NCBI GenBank assembly: GCA_002778195.1
Contig: PCDI01000001.1
Coordinates: 5,109,869 to 5,173,868, forward strand
Origin: Raffaelea ambrosiae
Lineage: Eukaryota; Ascomycota; Sordariomycetes; Ophiostomatales; Ophiostomataceae
Length of the DNA: 64,000 nt
Direction of reading: 5' to 3'
The notes beneath the pieces were generated by a model, which was not told the origin of the DNA, did no database searches, and saw only the letters and a list, made by a program, of their open reading frames with translations. Shown in pieces: positions 21,536 to 32,819 of the stretch. Positions within the stretch are counted from its first letter, which is position 1. Every line of letters begins with the position of its first letter. A program made the translations under genes and the position numbers.

Positions 21536-24017
21536 ATTGTCGTCATCACCACCCTCATAATCCTCAGCACCGTCCTGCAACTTGCCGTCCTGATGATCCT
21601 GACGGTCCTGGCGATGGCGGCGATCTTGCAGACGGTCCTCCTCCATGTCCACGACCTCGGGGAACATCTGACCCCAGAGCCAGACGGCTTGCTTAAAGAC
21701 GCGTTCGCAGGCGGAGATCTCGTCCCAGCCGCTGCGCGGCGAGTGGGCCATGGCGAGTTCGTCCACAATCGCTCTGCACGCGTCCACAAAGCGACCAAAG
21801 TTTTCTGATTTCCAGTTTTCAATAAACGCCTCCCGTATTGCCGTGGTGTGACTGTCTTTGGGTCGTCTTCGGACGAAGACGCCAACGCCAACGTCAGCCG
21901 CGGCAATAGGTGCTCCTCCCGATGCTGACGACAATGATGACGAGAGCGAGCCCGGATGTGAGCTTGGATCACCTGGGTTTCTTTGAATGTCCTGGTTTCC
22001 TTGGGTTGCTGTCGGCCCCCTTTGTGTGACAAATGTAGCAGCGTAAGTGAAGGACATGTGGAAGAGCTACGCGCACACACTGGTCAGCCCTAGGAAGGGT
22101 GTAGGAGTGGGGAGCGGAACAAAAGGGACGGAGGGACGGAGAGACGGAGGGAATGAGGGAAGGCTGGGGGCGGGGAAATTGGTAAGCTGAAGGGCTAGAA
22201 GTTGGGGATATGGAAGTGAGAAGGGAAGAGGCGGGAAAAATAAACCCCCGATGGAAAAAAAAAAGAAACCCCCGAAAATCCAAAAAAAAAGAAAACAAAA
22301 AAAAACTTACTGTTTCGATGGCCCATAGCATCACCATGCCCTCGAGCAATGTTGCCGATGGACATGATGCGCTGTTGAAGAGATCAATGAAGCCCTTTGT
22401 CGGTGGTTTCGGCTCGGCACAGTAGGCCTCCAGCCCGTACTTGCGCTTGGTGGCTTCCAGGAAGACCAGCTCGTTCTTCATGTTGTTGACGGCCGAGCAC
22501 AGCAGGTCGAGACACCGAAACGTGGAACCCTGCTCCAGATCGTCCAGCTCGGAGATGCGGACCTTGCCGATCAGGGCCCCGGTGAAGGAGACGAGTGAGC
22601 GCGAGATGAATCCGATTTGTGACAGCCATTGAACGACGGCGGCCTCGCTTAACAAGCCACAGCCCGCGTGTGACAGGAAGGCATGCCGCGTGCCGTTTGA
22701 CAGCAGCTCCCCGCCCTGCACGAGCAGGTGTTGAGCCAAGGAAGGGGTGTGTCCGTCGACGACAGGTCGCGTGCCTCGAGGAGACGAAGGCCGCGGGGTG
22801 CTGGGGCCGCCGGATGCCGCGCCCGTCATCCGGGGGCGGTCACCACTCCTGTGCCCAGGCATAGTCCCATTCACATGGAGGTTCACAGCCGACGCCAGAT
22901 TCGGGCTCCTGTTCGAATGCACGTTGGCGTTCAAATGCGGATGCGCATTTGCAGTCGGACTCAGTTGCGGGTGTTGGTCTGGGTGCAGAGCGGCCAGATG
23001 CGGACTGGTCCCAGCACGACCCAGGAGACTGTGACGACTGCCCGGTCGCTGGACGTTTGGTCTGGGCCCGGGTGTCCAGAAAGCGGCTGCTGCATTTGGG
23101 CGTGGCGGACTCATCATCGCGGCCAAGCTCCCGCTTGCCAACAAGTCTGCGCCTTCCGTGGTCGACAGGAAGTCCTGGCATTGGCTCAGATGCTCTGCCT
23201 GCCATGCCTCGTTCTTCGCCCGGACGAAGCCGCAGCTCTGGCAACGAACGCGTACGTCCTGCCGCGCGTGATGGGATTGTCAGACGGGGGCCATTTCCAA
23301 TCCAAGCCGTGGCAACAGCACGAAACAGAGCGAGCAAGCGTACCTTGGAAACCAGACTGTCGTCGACAAACTCGTCAAAGTACTTGGTCAGATCCACCGT
23401 TGCGCGACGGTGTGGCTGCATACCGGACGCCCGCGTACCGAGTGCCGAAGCAAAGGGCCACTCGACAAGGCCTTTCGACTCGCGGACAGCCGACCCGTTC
23501 CGGCTGTGGCTGTTGCCTCTTGCGTACGGATTCTTGGAAGACAAATCTCGACCATTCCCGGCCGCCCTCCACGCAGCGTATTCTGGACACTTCCGAAGGT
23601 GCTCCTAGGATCGGTCGAGAGAGTTTTAGTGAGATTTGGGCTTTGGGGGAGAGGGTGCGGATTTTGCTCTATTCCTTTCTTCTTTTCCTTTCTTTTTCTT
23701 TTTCTTTTTTTTTTTTTGTTGTCTTTTGTTCCGATGTGCGTGTCTATAGACTCGGTTTGGGATGCTTGATTGGGAAAGATAGGGAACCCAGCGTGCAAGG
23801 GGACCGAGCCTGATTTTACCTTTTTGCGATTGAGGACTTTGGCGCTTCCCTGCCACTGCTTGCAGTGACGACACCGAACGGTCCCCCCAATTGTTGGGCT
23901 GTCGATCCGGTCAAACTGTGGCTTGAATTAATGACTGGAGAGCGAATGCATGGACGTCCGGATAAAGCTTGCGCGTAATACCTGTTCATGCGTATACGTA
24001 TCTGTGGGCCGGACCAT
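21410..24017 (-). CDS. double zinc-finger protein fused to a TenA/heme-oxygenase-like domain
   Basis: Five exons fit on the minus strand: 23982-24017, 23820-23915, 23344-23604, 22311-23258, 21410-22066, for 665 residues. Two BED-like motifs are spaced alike: C27-x2-C30-x15-H46-x3-C50 and C137-x2-C140-x13-H154-x3-C158. A long Pro/His/Asn-rich linker follows. From about residue 300 the sequence matches the TenA/THI-4/PqqC helical fold: GTRHAFLSHAGCGLLSEAAV, WLSQIGFISRSLVSFTGALI, ATLLEGMVMLWAIET, and in the last exon REAFIENWKSENFGRFVDAC and AVWLWGQMF. The tail holds an acidic poly-Asn run coded by an AAC microsatellite. TenA proteins are thiamin-salvage hydrolases or inactive relatives; catalysis here is not established. 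Nucleic-acid binding by the fingers is inference. The first exon and its weak donor (GTATTA) are the least certain part. Confidence 0.75.
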
Positions 24018-25234
24018 GGCACTGTCTTCTCATGGCGACACAAAATGTCGCGGCTGGTGGCAAAGGCAAGAGGCGGAGCAGTTAATAGTAAATAATAGTC
24101 AGGACATCCATGCACGGCAATTGCGTGGGAAAGATGCGTTGTGAAGAAACTCTCCACGGATAAATGCCGGTGCCGATATTGCGTAGAGACTCGATATCCA
24201 GCGATATTGTGTCGTCTCTCTGTGTGGCCGTAATCGTGCAACAGTGTAGTAAGCACAAGAGCGGAATAGCGGTTCTTTTTTTCTTTTTCTTTCTTTTTTC
24301 TTTTTTCTTTTTTCTTTTTTTCTTTCGGTTTTCTTCTTTTTTATTGGGGCGTGTTTTGTCAAGTAGGGACAACGGGGCACCCCCTCCATGCCGGCAGCGA
24401 GCGAAGGATGTCACCATGTAAGATACGGAGGAGACGGAGGCCAAGTACGGCAACCGTTCCAGCTGATCCGTCCCTGTTTGGCTTTTTGGTTCTGCCCCAC
24501 ATACGCCCAGGCTGTGTTGCGCTGCCTCCTGCACGCCCCACAATTATTAACAACCTAGCAGACGATCGTGTAACGGCCCAACGCCTGGTATGTGGCTGCC
24601 TAGTAGGGGAAGGAAGCCCGCTAAAACCAATGTGGCTGCCTAAATGGCAAGCCATCACAGAATCGGCGTGTTTCGTGCTCCTTCCCCCCGTTTTTATTTC
24701 CTGATTTGATTTCATTGTCCAAGCGATGCTATGCACGAGCACTCGAGCACTTGCTCCGGCCGTCCATAAAGCTGTGCCCTGGCCGATCTTTCCAATTGTG
24801 TCACCCAACCCACCCCACCGCGACTTCCCCTCCTATTCACACCCGGCTGCCCTCCTCCTGTACTCGGCATTCGCCAAGAACAGCGACAGGCGACTTCCCT
24901 TCCATCCACATACGAGCTGCCATCGCGAGTGTAGGCCCGATTTTCAGGGATATCTTGCCTCTCCATCTTGCCTCTCCATCTTACCTCGCCATCCTTTACC
25001 CCAACTCTGACCCCCCCCGCATTACCCGCACGCCTACATTGATGGTGCGTTTCCCGCATTGCTGAAAAACATCCAGTAAGCCGTTCAGAGGACGTTCTTT
25101 TCTTTGTCTTCTCCCGTCTTTCTTTCTGGTGAAACCTGGGATGCAATTCACGGTGCAATCTAACGCTGCTATCGGACAGGTGAACTGGGCGAATATCCCA
25201 ACAACGTACTACCCTCACCGGCCTCGTTTGCGCC
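24018..25234. other. intergenic, shared upstream region
   Basis: This holds the promoters of the zinc-finger/TenA gene (-) and the glucosyltransferase-like gene (+). It includes a long T-rich tract at about 24276-24342 and a 15-base tandem (CTTGCCTCTCCAT type, about three copies) at roughly 24954-24992 in the presumed leader of the plus-strand gene. No gene is recognised. Confidence 0.45.
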
Positions 25235-28200
25235 ATGGCACCGACGCCCTCGTCCAGGCCGGACAACGCGTCCAGGCCGGACACCGCGTCCAGGCCACCC
25301 ACCCACGCGTCTGAGACGGCGTCAGTTCAGTCCGCCTCCACGGCAGACAACAACAGCACAGTCCTGCAACAGCTGGGCCTCGAGGACCAGGAGCTGGCCG
25401 AGGACGACAGCGTGCCCGTCCCGCCTCCCGCCTATGGCGACTTGTATGGCGAGATCCACGACACAAAGTACGGCACAGGCACCAGTGCGCAGCTCAGCGA
25501 CGATGGTCGCGTCACCATCCGCATCAACCACTTCAATCGCCATCTCTCTCAGATCTTTCTCCCCACGTTGGGCCAGGATCAAGACGACCAGGAGATCGAT
25601 GGCGGTCGGCCGCTTCCTCCCCCGTACATTCCTCCGTCCTTGGGAGGCGACCTGTCTGTGCGTCCGCCTCCGCCCTTGAACATTGTGATGCAGGTCGTGG
25701 GCTCCCGCGGAGACGTGCAGCCGTTCATTGCCCTGGGCAAGGTCTTGAAAGAGGTCTACCACCACCGCGTGCGCCTGGCGACGCATCCCATCTTCAAAGA
25801 CCTGGTCGAGCAGCATGGCCTGGAATTCTTCAGCATTGGCGGCGACCCAACCCGCTTGATGGCGTTCATGGTGAAGAACCCCGGCCTGCGACCACACTTT
25901 CGCAGCATCATGAGCGGCGATGTTGGCCAGCAGAGACGACATGTTGCCGAATTCGTCCAGGGCTGCTGGCGCTCGTGTTACCGAGCCGGCGATGGCATGG
26001 AGGATGCAGAGCCGGAGGACACCTCGGAGCCATTGAATCCTTTTGTTGCCGATTGCATTATCGCCAACCCTCCCAGCTTTGCGCACATCCACTGTGCCGA
26101 GAAGCTCGGCATTCCGCTCCACATCATGTTCACCATGCCCTATTCCCCGACCCACGCCTTTCCACATCCTCTTGCAAACGTCCAAGCCACCAATGCCGAC
26201 CCGCAGCTTACCAATTACATCAGCTATGCTCTGATTGAGCTGCTGTCGTGGCAGGCCCTCGGCGACATTATCAATCGGTTCCGCGTCAAGTGCCTCGGCC
26301 TGGATCCCGTAAGCAGCATCTGGGCCCCAGGGATGCTTCAGCGCCTCCGGATCCCTCACTCGTACTGCTGGTCTCCGGCCCTGATACCGAAACCGGCGGA
26401 CTGGGGATCGCAAATCTCGGTTGACGGATTCTACTTTCTCGACACGGCGGCCAATTACACCCCTACCCGCGACCTGCAAGATTTTCTCGACGCCGGCCCG
26501 CCTCCTGTCTACATTGGCTTCGGAAGCATCGTCTTGAACGATCCCGACAAGCTGACGGAAATTGTCTTGGCCGCCGCGAAGAAGACGGGCCAGCGCATAC
26601 TGCTCTCGAAAGGCTGGGGAGGCATTGGCGCAGAGGAGATGAACATCCCCGACTCCGTCTTTCTGCTGGGCAACGTGCCCCACGACTGGCTGTTCAAGCA
26701 CGTCTCGTGTGTTGTGCACCATGGTGGCGCGGGAACGACGGCAGCAGGCATCGCCGCCGGTCGGCCAACCACGGTTGTTCCCTTTTTCGGCGACCAGCCT
26801 TTCTGGGGTGCCATGATCGCGCGGGCCGGCGCAGGCCCGGCTCCGATCCCGCACAAACAACTCACCGCAGACAACCTGGCCAAGGCCATCAAGTTCTGTC
26901 TCTCCCCCACCTGTCAAGAACGCGCCCAGGAGCTTGCCAGCAAGATCGCGGGCGAGCGAGGCTGCGACACCGGCGCACAGTCGTTCCACCAGTTCCTCGA
27001 TTACGACCGGCTCCGCTGCACACTCGCGCCGTCTCGGCCGGCTGTGTGGCGTCTGAAGCACAGCGACACCAGGCTGAGTGCGTTCGCTGCCTGGACCTTG
27101 GTGAAGGCAGACCTGCTGGATTTCAGCGACTTGAAACTCTTCCGACCAGAAGAACACTACACCGACGAGGGCCCCTGGGATCCGATCTCTGGCGGATTTA
27201 CCGCCTTTGTTCGCGCCGTCGGTGGCATGACCGTTGGCATGATGGACGTCCCTGGGGAAACGTGGAGGGCTGTACAATTGCCCCGGCGACCGTCTCAAGC
27301 TTCTGAATCGACGGCCGCAAGCAGGAGCGAAGGCTCGCACCCGGTGGCGGAGGGATCAAATGCGGCAACCGGGACAGATGGCGCCAATGGCACCAATGGC
27401 ACCAATGGCACAAACGGGAGGACGGGATCGGGACAAAGCAGCCAGAGCTTGATGGAAGGAGAGGTCTCCACACCAGACCCGTCGTCGTCGCTCGGCCGGT
27501 CCACCTCGCTGAGACAAGATGATGATCCTGGCGAGGGCTCCTCCCGCTCCTCCCCCCCGTCCTCTCTGAAGCGGTACAAATCGGAAAACGGCAAACAGCG
27601 CGACATCCTACGACCCACCGGCGTACATGTGACCAAAGGCGCCGGGCGTTTTGCCAGGGCTGTTGTGCAGGGCCCTGTGGACATATCGTCGAATCTCGCC
27701 AAAGGCCTCCACAATATGCCCAGGCTTTGGGGAGACACCACTGTGCGCCGCCAAGAAAAAGTGACCGATTTCAAGTCGGGGGTCAAGGCAGTCGGGAAGG
27801 AGTTTGGCTATGGCTGGTACGACGGCATCACCGGTCTTGTCACCCAGCCCTGGAGAGGCGCTCAAAAAGACGGCGCTGTCGGCTTGGTCAAAGGTGTGGG
27901 CAAAGGCGTTGGAGGGTTTTTGGCCAAGCCGAGCGCAGCCCTCTTTGGCATTCTGGGCCATTCCATGCAAGGCATGAACAAAGAGGTGCAAAAGTGGTTC
28001 GGCAATGATGTAGAGAGCTACATTATTGCATCCAGAATGACGCAAGGCCACGATGAGTGGCTGCTGGCCTCCGAAATGGAAAGACGGGACGTCATTGCTC
28101 GCTGGAAGCGCGACCAGAAGGATCTCAAGAAGAAAGGAAAATCCAAAGCAAAGGCAAAAGACAAAGGGAAACATGAGACCCCCAACGGGACAAGTACGGC

Positions 28201-28885
28201 ATCAGGCCAAACAGCATCTGCAGCCGCATCGTCCAGGGAAACAGAAGCAGAATCAGTAGCAGTCACGGGGACGGAAAGAGGAGTCGGAGTCGGAACAGAT
28301 ACAGTGAGGACGATGACTTCAATTCCTTCGATAAGCTCGGTCTACACGACGGATGATCCGATCCCGGTCCGCACCACCCCTCCTACTCCACCCACGGCCC
28401 ATTCACTGTCTTCCCGGGATGCCACCAGCTACAGCAACCATCTGTTGCCCGGAGAATACGCTGGATACCGAGAGACGGCAGAGGCTACGTCAAGCAGAAG
28501 CCCAGCACGCCAGGAGACGGATGCTGGGATCCAGCTACAACAACAGGAGCTACGGGACGAGAAAACACCACAGGAGAAAACGGAAGAACAGGTGGTGTTG
28601 GAGTACGTCAAGAAGCAGAGCCTGTTGGAAAGTCGGTACCAAAAGAAAGGAAAGGGTCGTGAAGCGGCTACTACAGTGGATCACCAACACGACGATGACG
28701 ACGATGAAGAGTTTCAGAGAGCATTGAAGTTGAGTCAACAAAATCATGAAAATGACGAGGACGACGAAGACTTTCAGAGAGCGCTGAAACTGAGTCAGCA
28801 AAACAATGCGAACAACGAAGACGACGAAGAGTTGCAGAAAGCGTTGAAGTTGAGCATGCATGACACTGGCCAATGGCGCCGATAG
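25235..28885 (+). CDS. sterol/UDP-glucosyltransferase-like protein with C-terminal ubiquitin-interacting motifs
   Basis: Single exon, 1216 residues. The family transfers glucose from UDP-glucose to sterols or related lipids. The N-terminal Rossmann half begins near residue 148 (NIVMQVVGSRGDVQPFIALG) and the donor-sugar site is HHGGAGTTAAGIAAGRPT with FFGDQPFWG at about 495-525. The PH and GRAM domains of Atg26 are absent. After a low-complexity linker with a GTNGTNG repeat, residues about 795-965 carry a glycine-rich segment (VGLVKGVGKGVGGFLAKP) reminiscent of the VPS13/ATG2 C-terminus. The last 64 residues hold three UIM-type motifs (DEEFQRALKLSQQ, DEDFQRALKLSQQ, DEELQKALKLSMH). Membrane or ubiquitin targeting of the enzyme is inference. 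The acceptor is unknown. It is probably outside the biosynthetic cluster that starts at 30.4 kb. Confidence 0.88.
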   Translation: MAPTPSSRPDNASRPDTASRPPTHASETASVQSASTADNNSTVLQQLGLEDQELAEDDSVPVPPPAYGDLYGEIHDTKYGTGTSAQLSDDGRVTIRINHFNRHLSQIFLPTLGQDQDDQEIDGGRPLPPPYIPPSLGGDLSVRPPPPLNIVMQVVGSRGDVQPFIALGKVLKEVYHHRVRLATHPIFKDLVEQHGLEFFSIGGDPTRLMAFMVKNPGLRPHFRSIMSGDVGQQRRHVAEFVQGCWRSCYRAGDGMEDAEPEDTSEPLNPFVADCIIANPPSFAHIHCAEKLGIPLHIMFTMPYSPTHAFPHPLANVQATNADPQLTNYISYALIELLSWQALGDIINRFRVKCLGLDPVSSIWAPGMLQRLRIPHSYCWSPALIPKPADWGSQISVDGFYFLDTAANYTPTRDLQDFLDAGPPPVYIGFGSIVLNDPDKLTEIVLAAAKKTGQRILLSKGWGGIGAEEMNIPDSVFLLGNVPHDWLFKHVSCVVHHGGAGTTAAGIAAGRPTTVVPFFGDQPFWGAMIARAGAGPAPIPHKQLTADNLAKAIKFCLSPTCQERAQELASKIAGERGCDTGAQSFHQFLDYDRLRCTLAPSRPAVWRLKHSDTRLSAFAAWTLVKADLLDFSDLKLFRPEEHYTDEGPWDPISGGFTAFVRAVGGMTVGMMDVPGETWRAVQLPRRPSQASESTAASRSEGSHPVAEGSNAATGTDGANGTNGTNGTNGRTGSGQSSQSLMEGEVSTPDPSSSLGRSTSLRQDDDPGEGSSRSSPPSSLKRYKSENGKQRDILRPTGVHVTKGAGRFARAVVQGPVDISSNLAKGLHNMPRLWGDTTVRRQEKVTDFKSGVKAVGKEFGYGWYDGITGLVTQPWRGAQKDGAVGLVKGVGKGVGGFLAKPSAALFGILGHSMQGMNKEVQKWFGNDVESYIIASRMTQGHDEWLLASEMERRDVIARWKRDQKDLKKKGKSKAKAKDKGKHETPNGTSTASGQTASAAASSRETEAESVAVTGTERGVGVGTDTVRTMTSIPSISSVYTTDDPIPVRTTPPTPPTAHSLSSRDATSYSNHLLPGEYAGYRETAEATSSRSPARQETDAGIQLQQQELRDEKTPQEKTEEQVVLEYVKKQSLLESRYQKKGKGREAATTVDHQHDDDDDEEFQRALKLSQQNHENDEDDEDFQRALKLSQQNNANNEDDEELQKALKLSMHDTGQWRR
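28691..28864 (+). repeat. three tandem copies of a coding unit of about 60 bases (UIM repeats)
   Basis: Three successive units of about 54-60 bases encode residues 1153-1210 of the glucosyltransferase-like protein. Each has an acidic lead, then F/L-Q-K/R-A-L-K-L-S, the core of a ubiquitin-interacting motif with its conserved Ala and Ser. The units differ at several codons, so this is an older duplication rather than a recent slippage. Confidence 0.8.
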
Positions 28886-30454
28886 ACATAGCTTGTGATA
28901 GTTGGAGATTTCTAGATAGCTTTGAAAATGAAGCGTTGTGCCCTATAGTATTCCAAGACGCTCCACAATAGAATCCGGTGCAGTATTGCAAGGCAAGCAG
29001 TCTACATTGTGTGACAAGGGTCTTCGATCCTTGCAAAGCAATTAAAGTGGCAAGTGGATAGTAAAGTTTGACGAGAATCTTGTTATGGAGTACGACGCAA
29101 AACGGTGGTACCATCAGAGCACCCCGCTCATGCTAACCCTGAGCAGCCACCGTTCTCGAGGCATCTTATCAACCGCGTTTGGCTGCTCAAAGGCCATAGG
29201 CAAGGGGGGGGGGGGGGGGGGGGGTGGGGGAGATCCCGTTGCCATCCAAAAAGCACTGACAAGCGGGACGACAATTACGCACGAGTATCTCGTGTAGTTT
29301 CCTTGGCGGGCTAGGCACCAGAATAAAAAAGAAGGACGCCAGGGGGTGGATTGGAATTTCTTGCCATGCGTACGTATCACGAAACAAATCGTGTATGGAC
29401 ACACCCAAAGTTTTATCCGGACATTTTCCGAAACAAAGAAACAACGGCACTGCATGTTGTATGACACACTGGCCCCCACCCTTCCCCAAAAGATAAAGAA
29501 AAAAAGAAAAAGAAAAAGAAAAAAAAGGCAGTGTTCATGTTAAACGGCGATCAATGCTCCAGGAGGGGAAGGTAACTACGGGGGGGGCAGACACCCATAA
29601 GATCTTCAGAGACATAACCCATCCCTGTCCGAGGTTGATAACTTCTTCATCCACCGGACTCGGCCGATCGCCAGAATCGAATGCCGACTGCGAAGTACTT
29701 GCCTTCTTTGGCTGTTGCCCACCCAATCCGTTTTCTGGTTCTTTTGTTTGTTTTCATGCAAGCCTGAAGCGATTTTCATGTCTACAATCCCCCACCAAAG
29801 ACAAGAAAGAGGCACCAGCGAGCGCCCAGATTGGGAAATGGTCTGATATGCGATGATACCATTATTTTTTATTCGTAAAATATTTTTGACATTTTGACCA
29901 GGAACGTACAATTCAGAAAGGCACACTGCTCGCCGAAGATGGGTAGATACGAATGGCTTGCCTGTTTGGGTGGTGGCATGGCTAGACCTCCCCTGTCGTC
30001 TGTGATCTCCTGTTTAGAAGGTAGATAGCGAAATTCTGTCTTCTTGTTTGAAAAATTATTCAAATTGTTTGTTCTCTCGTGGTGCTTTTAGTTCCCCGAA
30101 TAACGATGGCTATGTATCACAAAAGGGGTGTACGGTGATTGTTCTTATTCTGGCCTTCAATCTGCATCTATTCAGACATTGGTTGGTGATGCTCACTTTT
30201 TTTGGAATTCCATACGTGGTGTTGAGAGGAAGATTGAAAATTACAGGTTTTCTCGGGGTTGAGAGAATAGAAAGAGGAGTGAAAGCTGACAATTTTTTTC
30301 CCCAACAACTTTTATTGTATACTTTTATATCTTCAAAAATCCAGTCCCTATTGATGTTCATATCTCCCACATAAGACACCAGTTCCCTCGTCCTGCACGA
30401 GGGCGTTCCAAACTGTGCTTGTCGGCGTCAATTCGGACAGACACGACCGGTAGT
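28886..30454. other. intergenic region left of the biosynthetic cluster
   Basis: No gene is seen. A run of about 20 G bases lies at 29206-29224 and an A/G-rich tract at about 29493-29528. The segment 29860-30370 is AT-rich. The right part is downstream of the minus-strand acyl ligase gene and so probably holds its 3' end. Confidence 0.45.
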
Positions 30455-32819
30455 TCATGCGGAGACAGTGGACGCGGACCATTGCTTTCTAAGTTCCCGC
30501 TTGAGCATCTTGCCGCTGGCACTCTTGGGGATCTCCTTGATAAAGACGATGCGGTCCTGCAGACGACAAACCTCGGGCATCACGAGATCATTGTGATCGC
30601 GGAGTTCCTTATGAACATGGGCATCAGTAGCATCCGTAGCGTCCGTAGCGTCAGTAGCGTTGCCGTTGCTACCGTCGGTGCTGCTGGCATCTCCGTTGCT
30701 GCTGCTGCTACTGCTGCTGACGGCGGCAGCGGCGGCAGCAGAAGCGGCGGCAGGTACATACGACGGATTGCGGACCACAAAGGCAAGAGGACGTTCACCA
30801 GCAACTTCATCGGGGATGCCAATCACGGCCACCTCGGCGACGGCATCGTGGCGGATCAAGTGAGATTCAATATCACCAGGAGCGACTTGATTGCCCTGAG
30901 AAGAGTTGACAAAATTGCTTGTTAGCTTGTGAGCGCTCACAATTATTGTGCGTTTTTTTTTTTTTTTGCTTGCAACTGGCACTCTTCAGACTTCCAGTCC
31001 CGTGACTCACCTTGACTTTGATCATGTCTCGAATGCGATCGACGACCCAGAGATGCTGCTCGCCGCTAGGGGCCTCCCGGAAAAGGCCGACATCCCCTGT
31101 AGCCCACCAGGCCTCCTCATCGTTTTCCGGGGGCGGCAGGTAGGCCCCGTCGACATTGGTCACGTATCCGCGCACGTTGCTGGGCGAGGAAACTTCAATC
31201 TCGCCAATCTCTCCCAGGGCATCCACCTCACGGCCGGCGTCATCCCGCAACCGGATACGAACACCGGGAAGCAAGATCCCACTCGAACCAGGGACAATGT
31301 CGCGGGAACTAGACAGGGAACCAACGCCGCAGGTTTCGGTTTGACCTGGCAAAAAGGTGTTAGTGCTGCATGGAGTATGCTTCTTTCCGTGGTTGCTGTT
31401 CCCTACCCCAGCCGCCGAGAATGTGCCAATCGGGACGCACGGCACGCATTTTTTCAAATGCTTCCTTGTTCAGCGGCGCACCTCCCGAGATGATCTTGCG
31501 CACGGAGCTCAGGTCGAACAGGTCCAACACAGATCCATTCCGGGACAGAGCGTTAATGATAGGCGGCACCTAGAATCCACATTAGATCTTGAGCCATCAA
31601 CGCCACACCNNNNNCCCCACCATAGAAAGGCGAGCCCTTGCGAGAAGATCGTCCGGAAGTACTGACCAAATAAAGCGTGGTAATCCGGTTCTTGCCGACC
31701 GATGTCAGGATCTCCATCAAATTGAAACCCCGATGGACGATGATACTGTCACCCAGGTAGAGTTGCACGTGCGCGGTCCAGAGTCCATAAATATGATTAA
31801 ATGGCAAAAATGACAAGGCTGTCTCGTCACTTTCCTCTCTGGTGGTCTCCAGAAAAGCTGATCCCTGCAGGACGCCCGCAATCAAGTTCTCGTGCGTGAT
31901 GGCTACGATACGCTATGCCGAAAAAGGAGGTACAACGGGTAAGCATGGGACAAACGGTTGCGTGCATGTGTAGTTGCGTGCATGCGTAGGAGCGCATGAG
32001 AAGGAATGCATGAAGAATGCAATGGGGAGGGGACGCTTACCTGGTTGCCCGATGTGCCGCTGGTGGTGCAGTAGTACGCTACACGCCGCGTGGCTTCGTC
32101 GGCAGACCAGGGGCCCTTCTCGATCGGAGGCAGATGGTTGGCAGCTTCGATCAATTCTCCGAAAGTAGGGGTCGGGGGCGACGTGACCAGGGCTCCGTTG
32201 CCAGATACGCGGATCCCTTGGATGGACAGCTCGTAGAGTGGCACTTTTGCCAGGGTGCTCTGTCCGACGGCTTCCTGGGCTAGCGGATGGAGATCTTGGG
32301 AACTAAATAGGGCAAAGGGCCGAACACAGTCCAGGTGGCGGGCAATCTCCGCTGCTGTGCTAGTGGGTTGCAACATGAAGCAGCACCCGCCAATGCGGTG
32401 GATAGCCCATGAGAGGATCAGAGTGTCCACCTGAAAAACAAAAGAAGAGAAAAGAAGGTGGGAATGATTAGCCGACCTAGCTAGATCCCGGAAGAAAAGA
32501 ACAAACAAACAAACAAACAAACAAAAAAAAGACTTACGCTATTGGATGCCAAGATAGCAACAATTTCATGCCACTCTTGTCCCGGCACAATCTGCCACGC
32601 CGAACACAGGGCCGCGGTGACCCGGCTGACACGGGCGCTGATCTCGTCTGCCGTCCATGCCCGATCAATGGCTGCCTCGACAAAGGGGAACCGTTGGTCC
32701 TTCGAGGTACGTGCGGCGGACCGGGCACGAAATTTCCCCAGGCAGAAATCGCCGACCGGCTGTTGCAGGGGGAGAGGGGACGGCAAACTGGGAAGAAAGG
32801 ACGACGCCGTGAAGATCAT
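30455..32819 (-). CDS. acyl-AMP/CoA ligase (4-coumarate-CoA-ligase type)
   Basis: Adenylate-forming enzyme that activates a carboxylic acid with ATP, here probably the PKS product. Six exons: 32538-32819, 32041-32430, 31667-31912, 31407-31569, 31011-31345, 30455-30895, for 618 residues. Core motifs are in order: YYCTTSGTSGNQ (AMP loop), FLPFNHIYGLW, KIISGGAPLNKE, GGWGQTET, WWATGDVG, DRIRDMIKVKGNQVAPGDIE and the catalytic lysine in PKSASGKMLKRELRK. The C-terminal subdomain carries an unusual Ala/Ser and Asn-Ala-Thr-Asp repeat insertion of about 45 residues. There is no C-terminal peroxisome tripeptide (it ends in TVSA). A 5-base N gap lies in intron 3, so that intron's length is approximate. 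It would link PKS and NRPS like EasD in emericellamide synthesis; this is inference from context. Confidence 0.9.
31610..31614. other. five-base assembly gap
   Basis: Five N bases lie inside intron 3 of the acyl ligase gene. They do not touch an exon of the proposed model, but the true gap size is unknown. Confidence 0.99.

Noticed and set aside
25322..27340. Minus-strand open frame of 672 codons opposite the glucosyltransferase
   Set aside because: It is a shadow of the sense gene, with no domain or signal and Arg/Gln/Val-rich composition.
29206..29229. Long G-run as a quadruplex or assembly break
   Set aside because: A single homopolymer of about 20 G bases in a non-coding region; nothing else supports a functional structure, and its length is prone to sequencing error.
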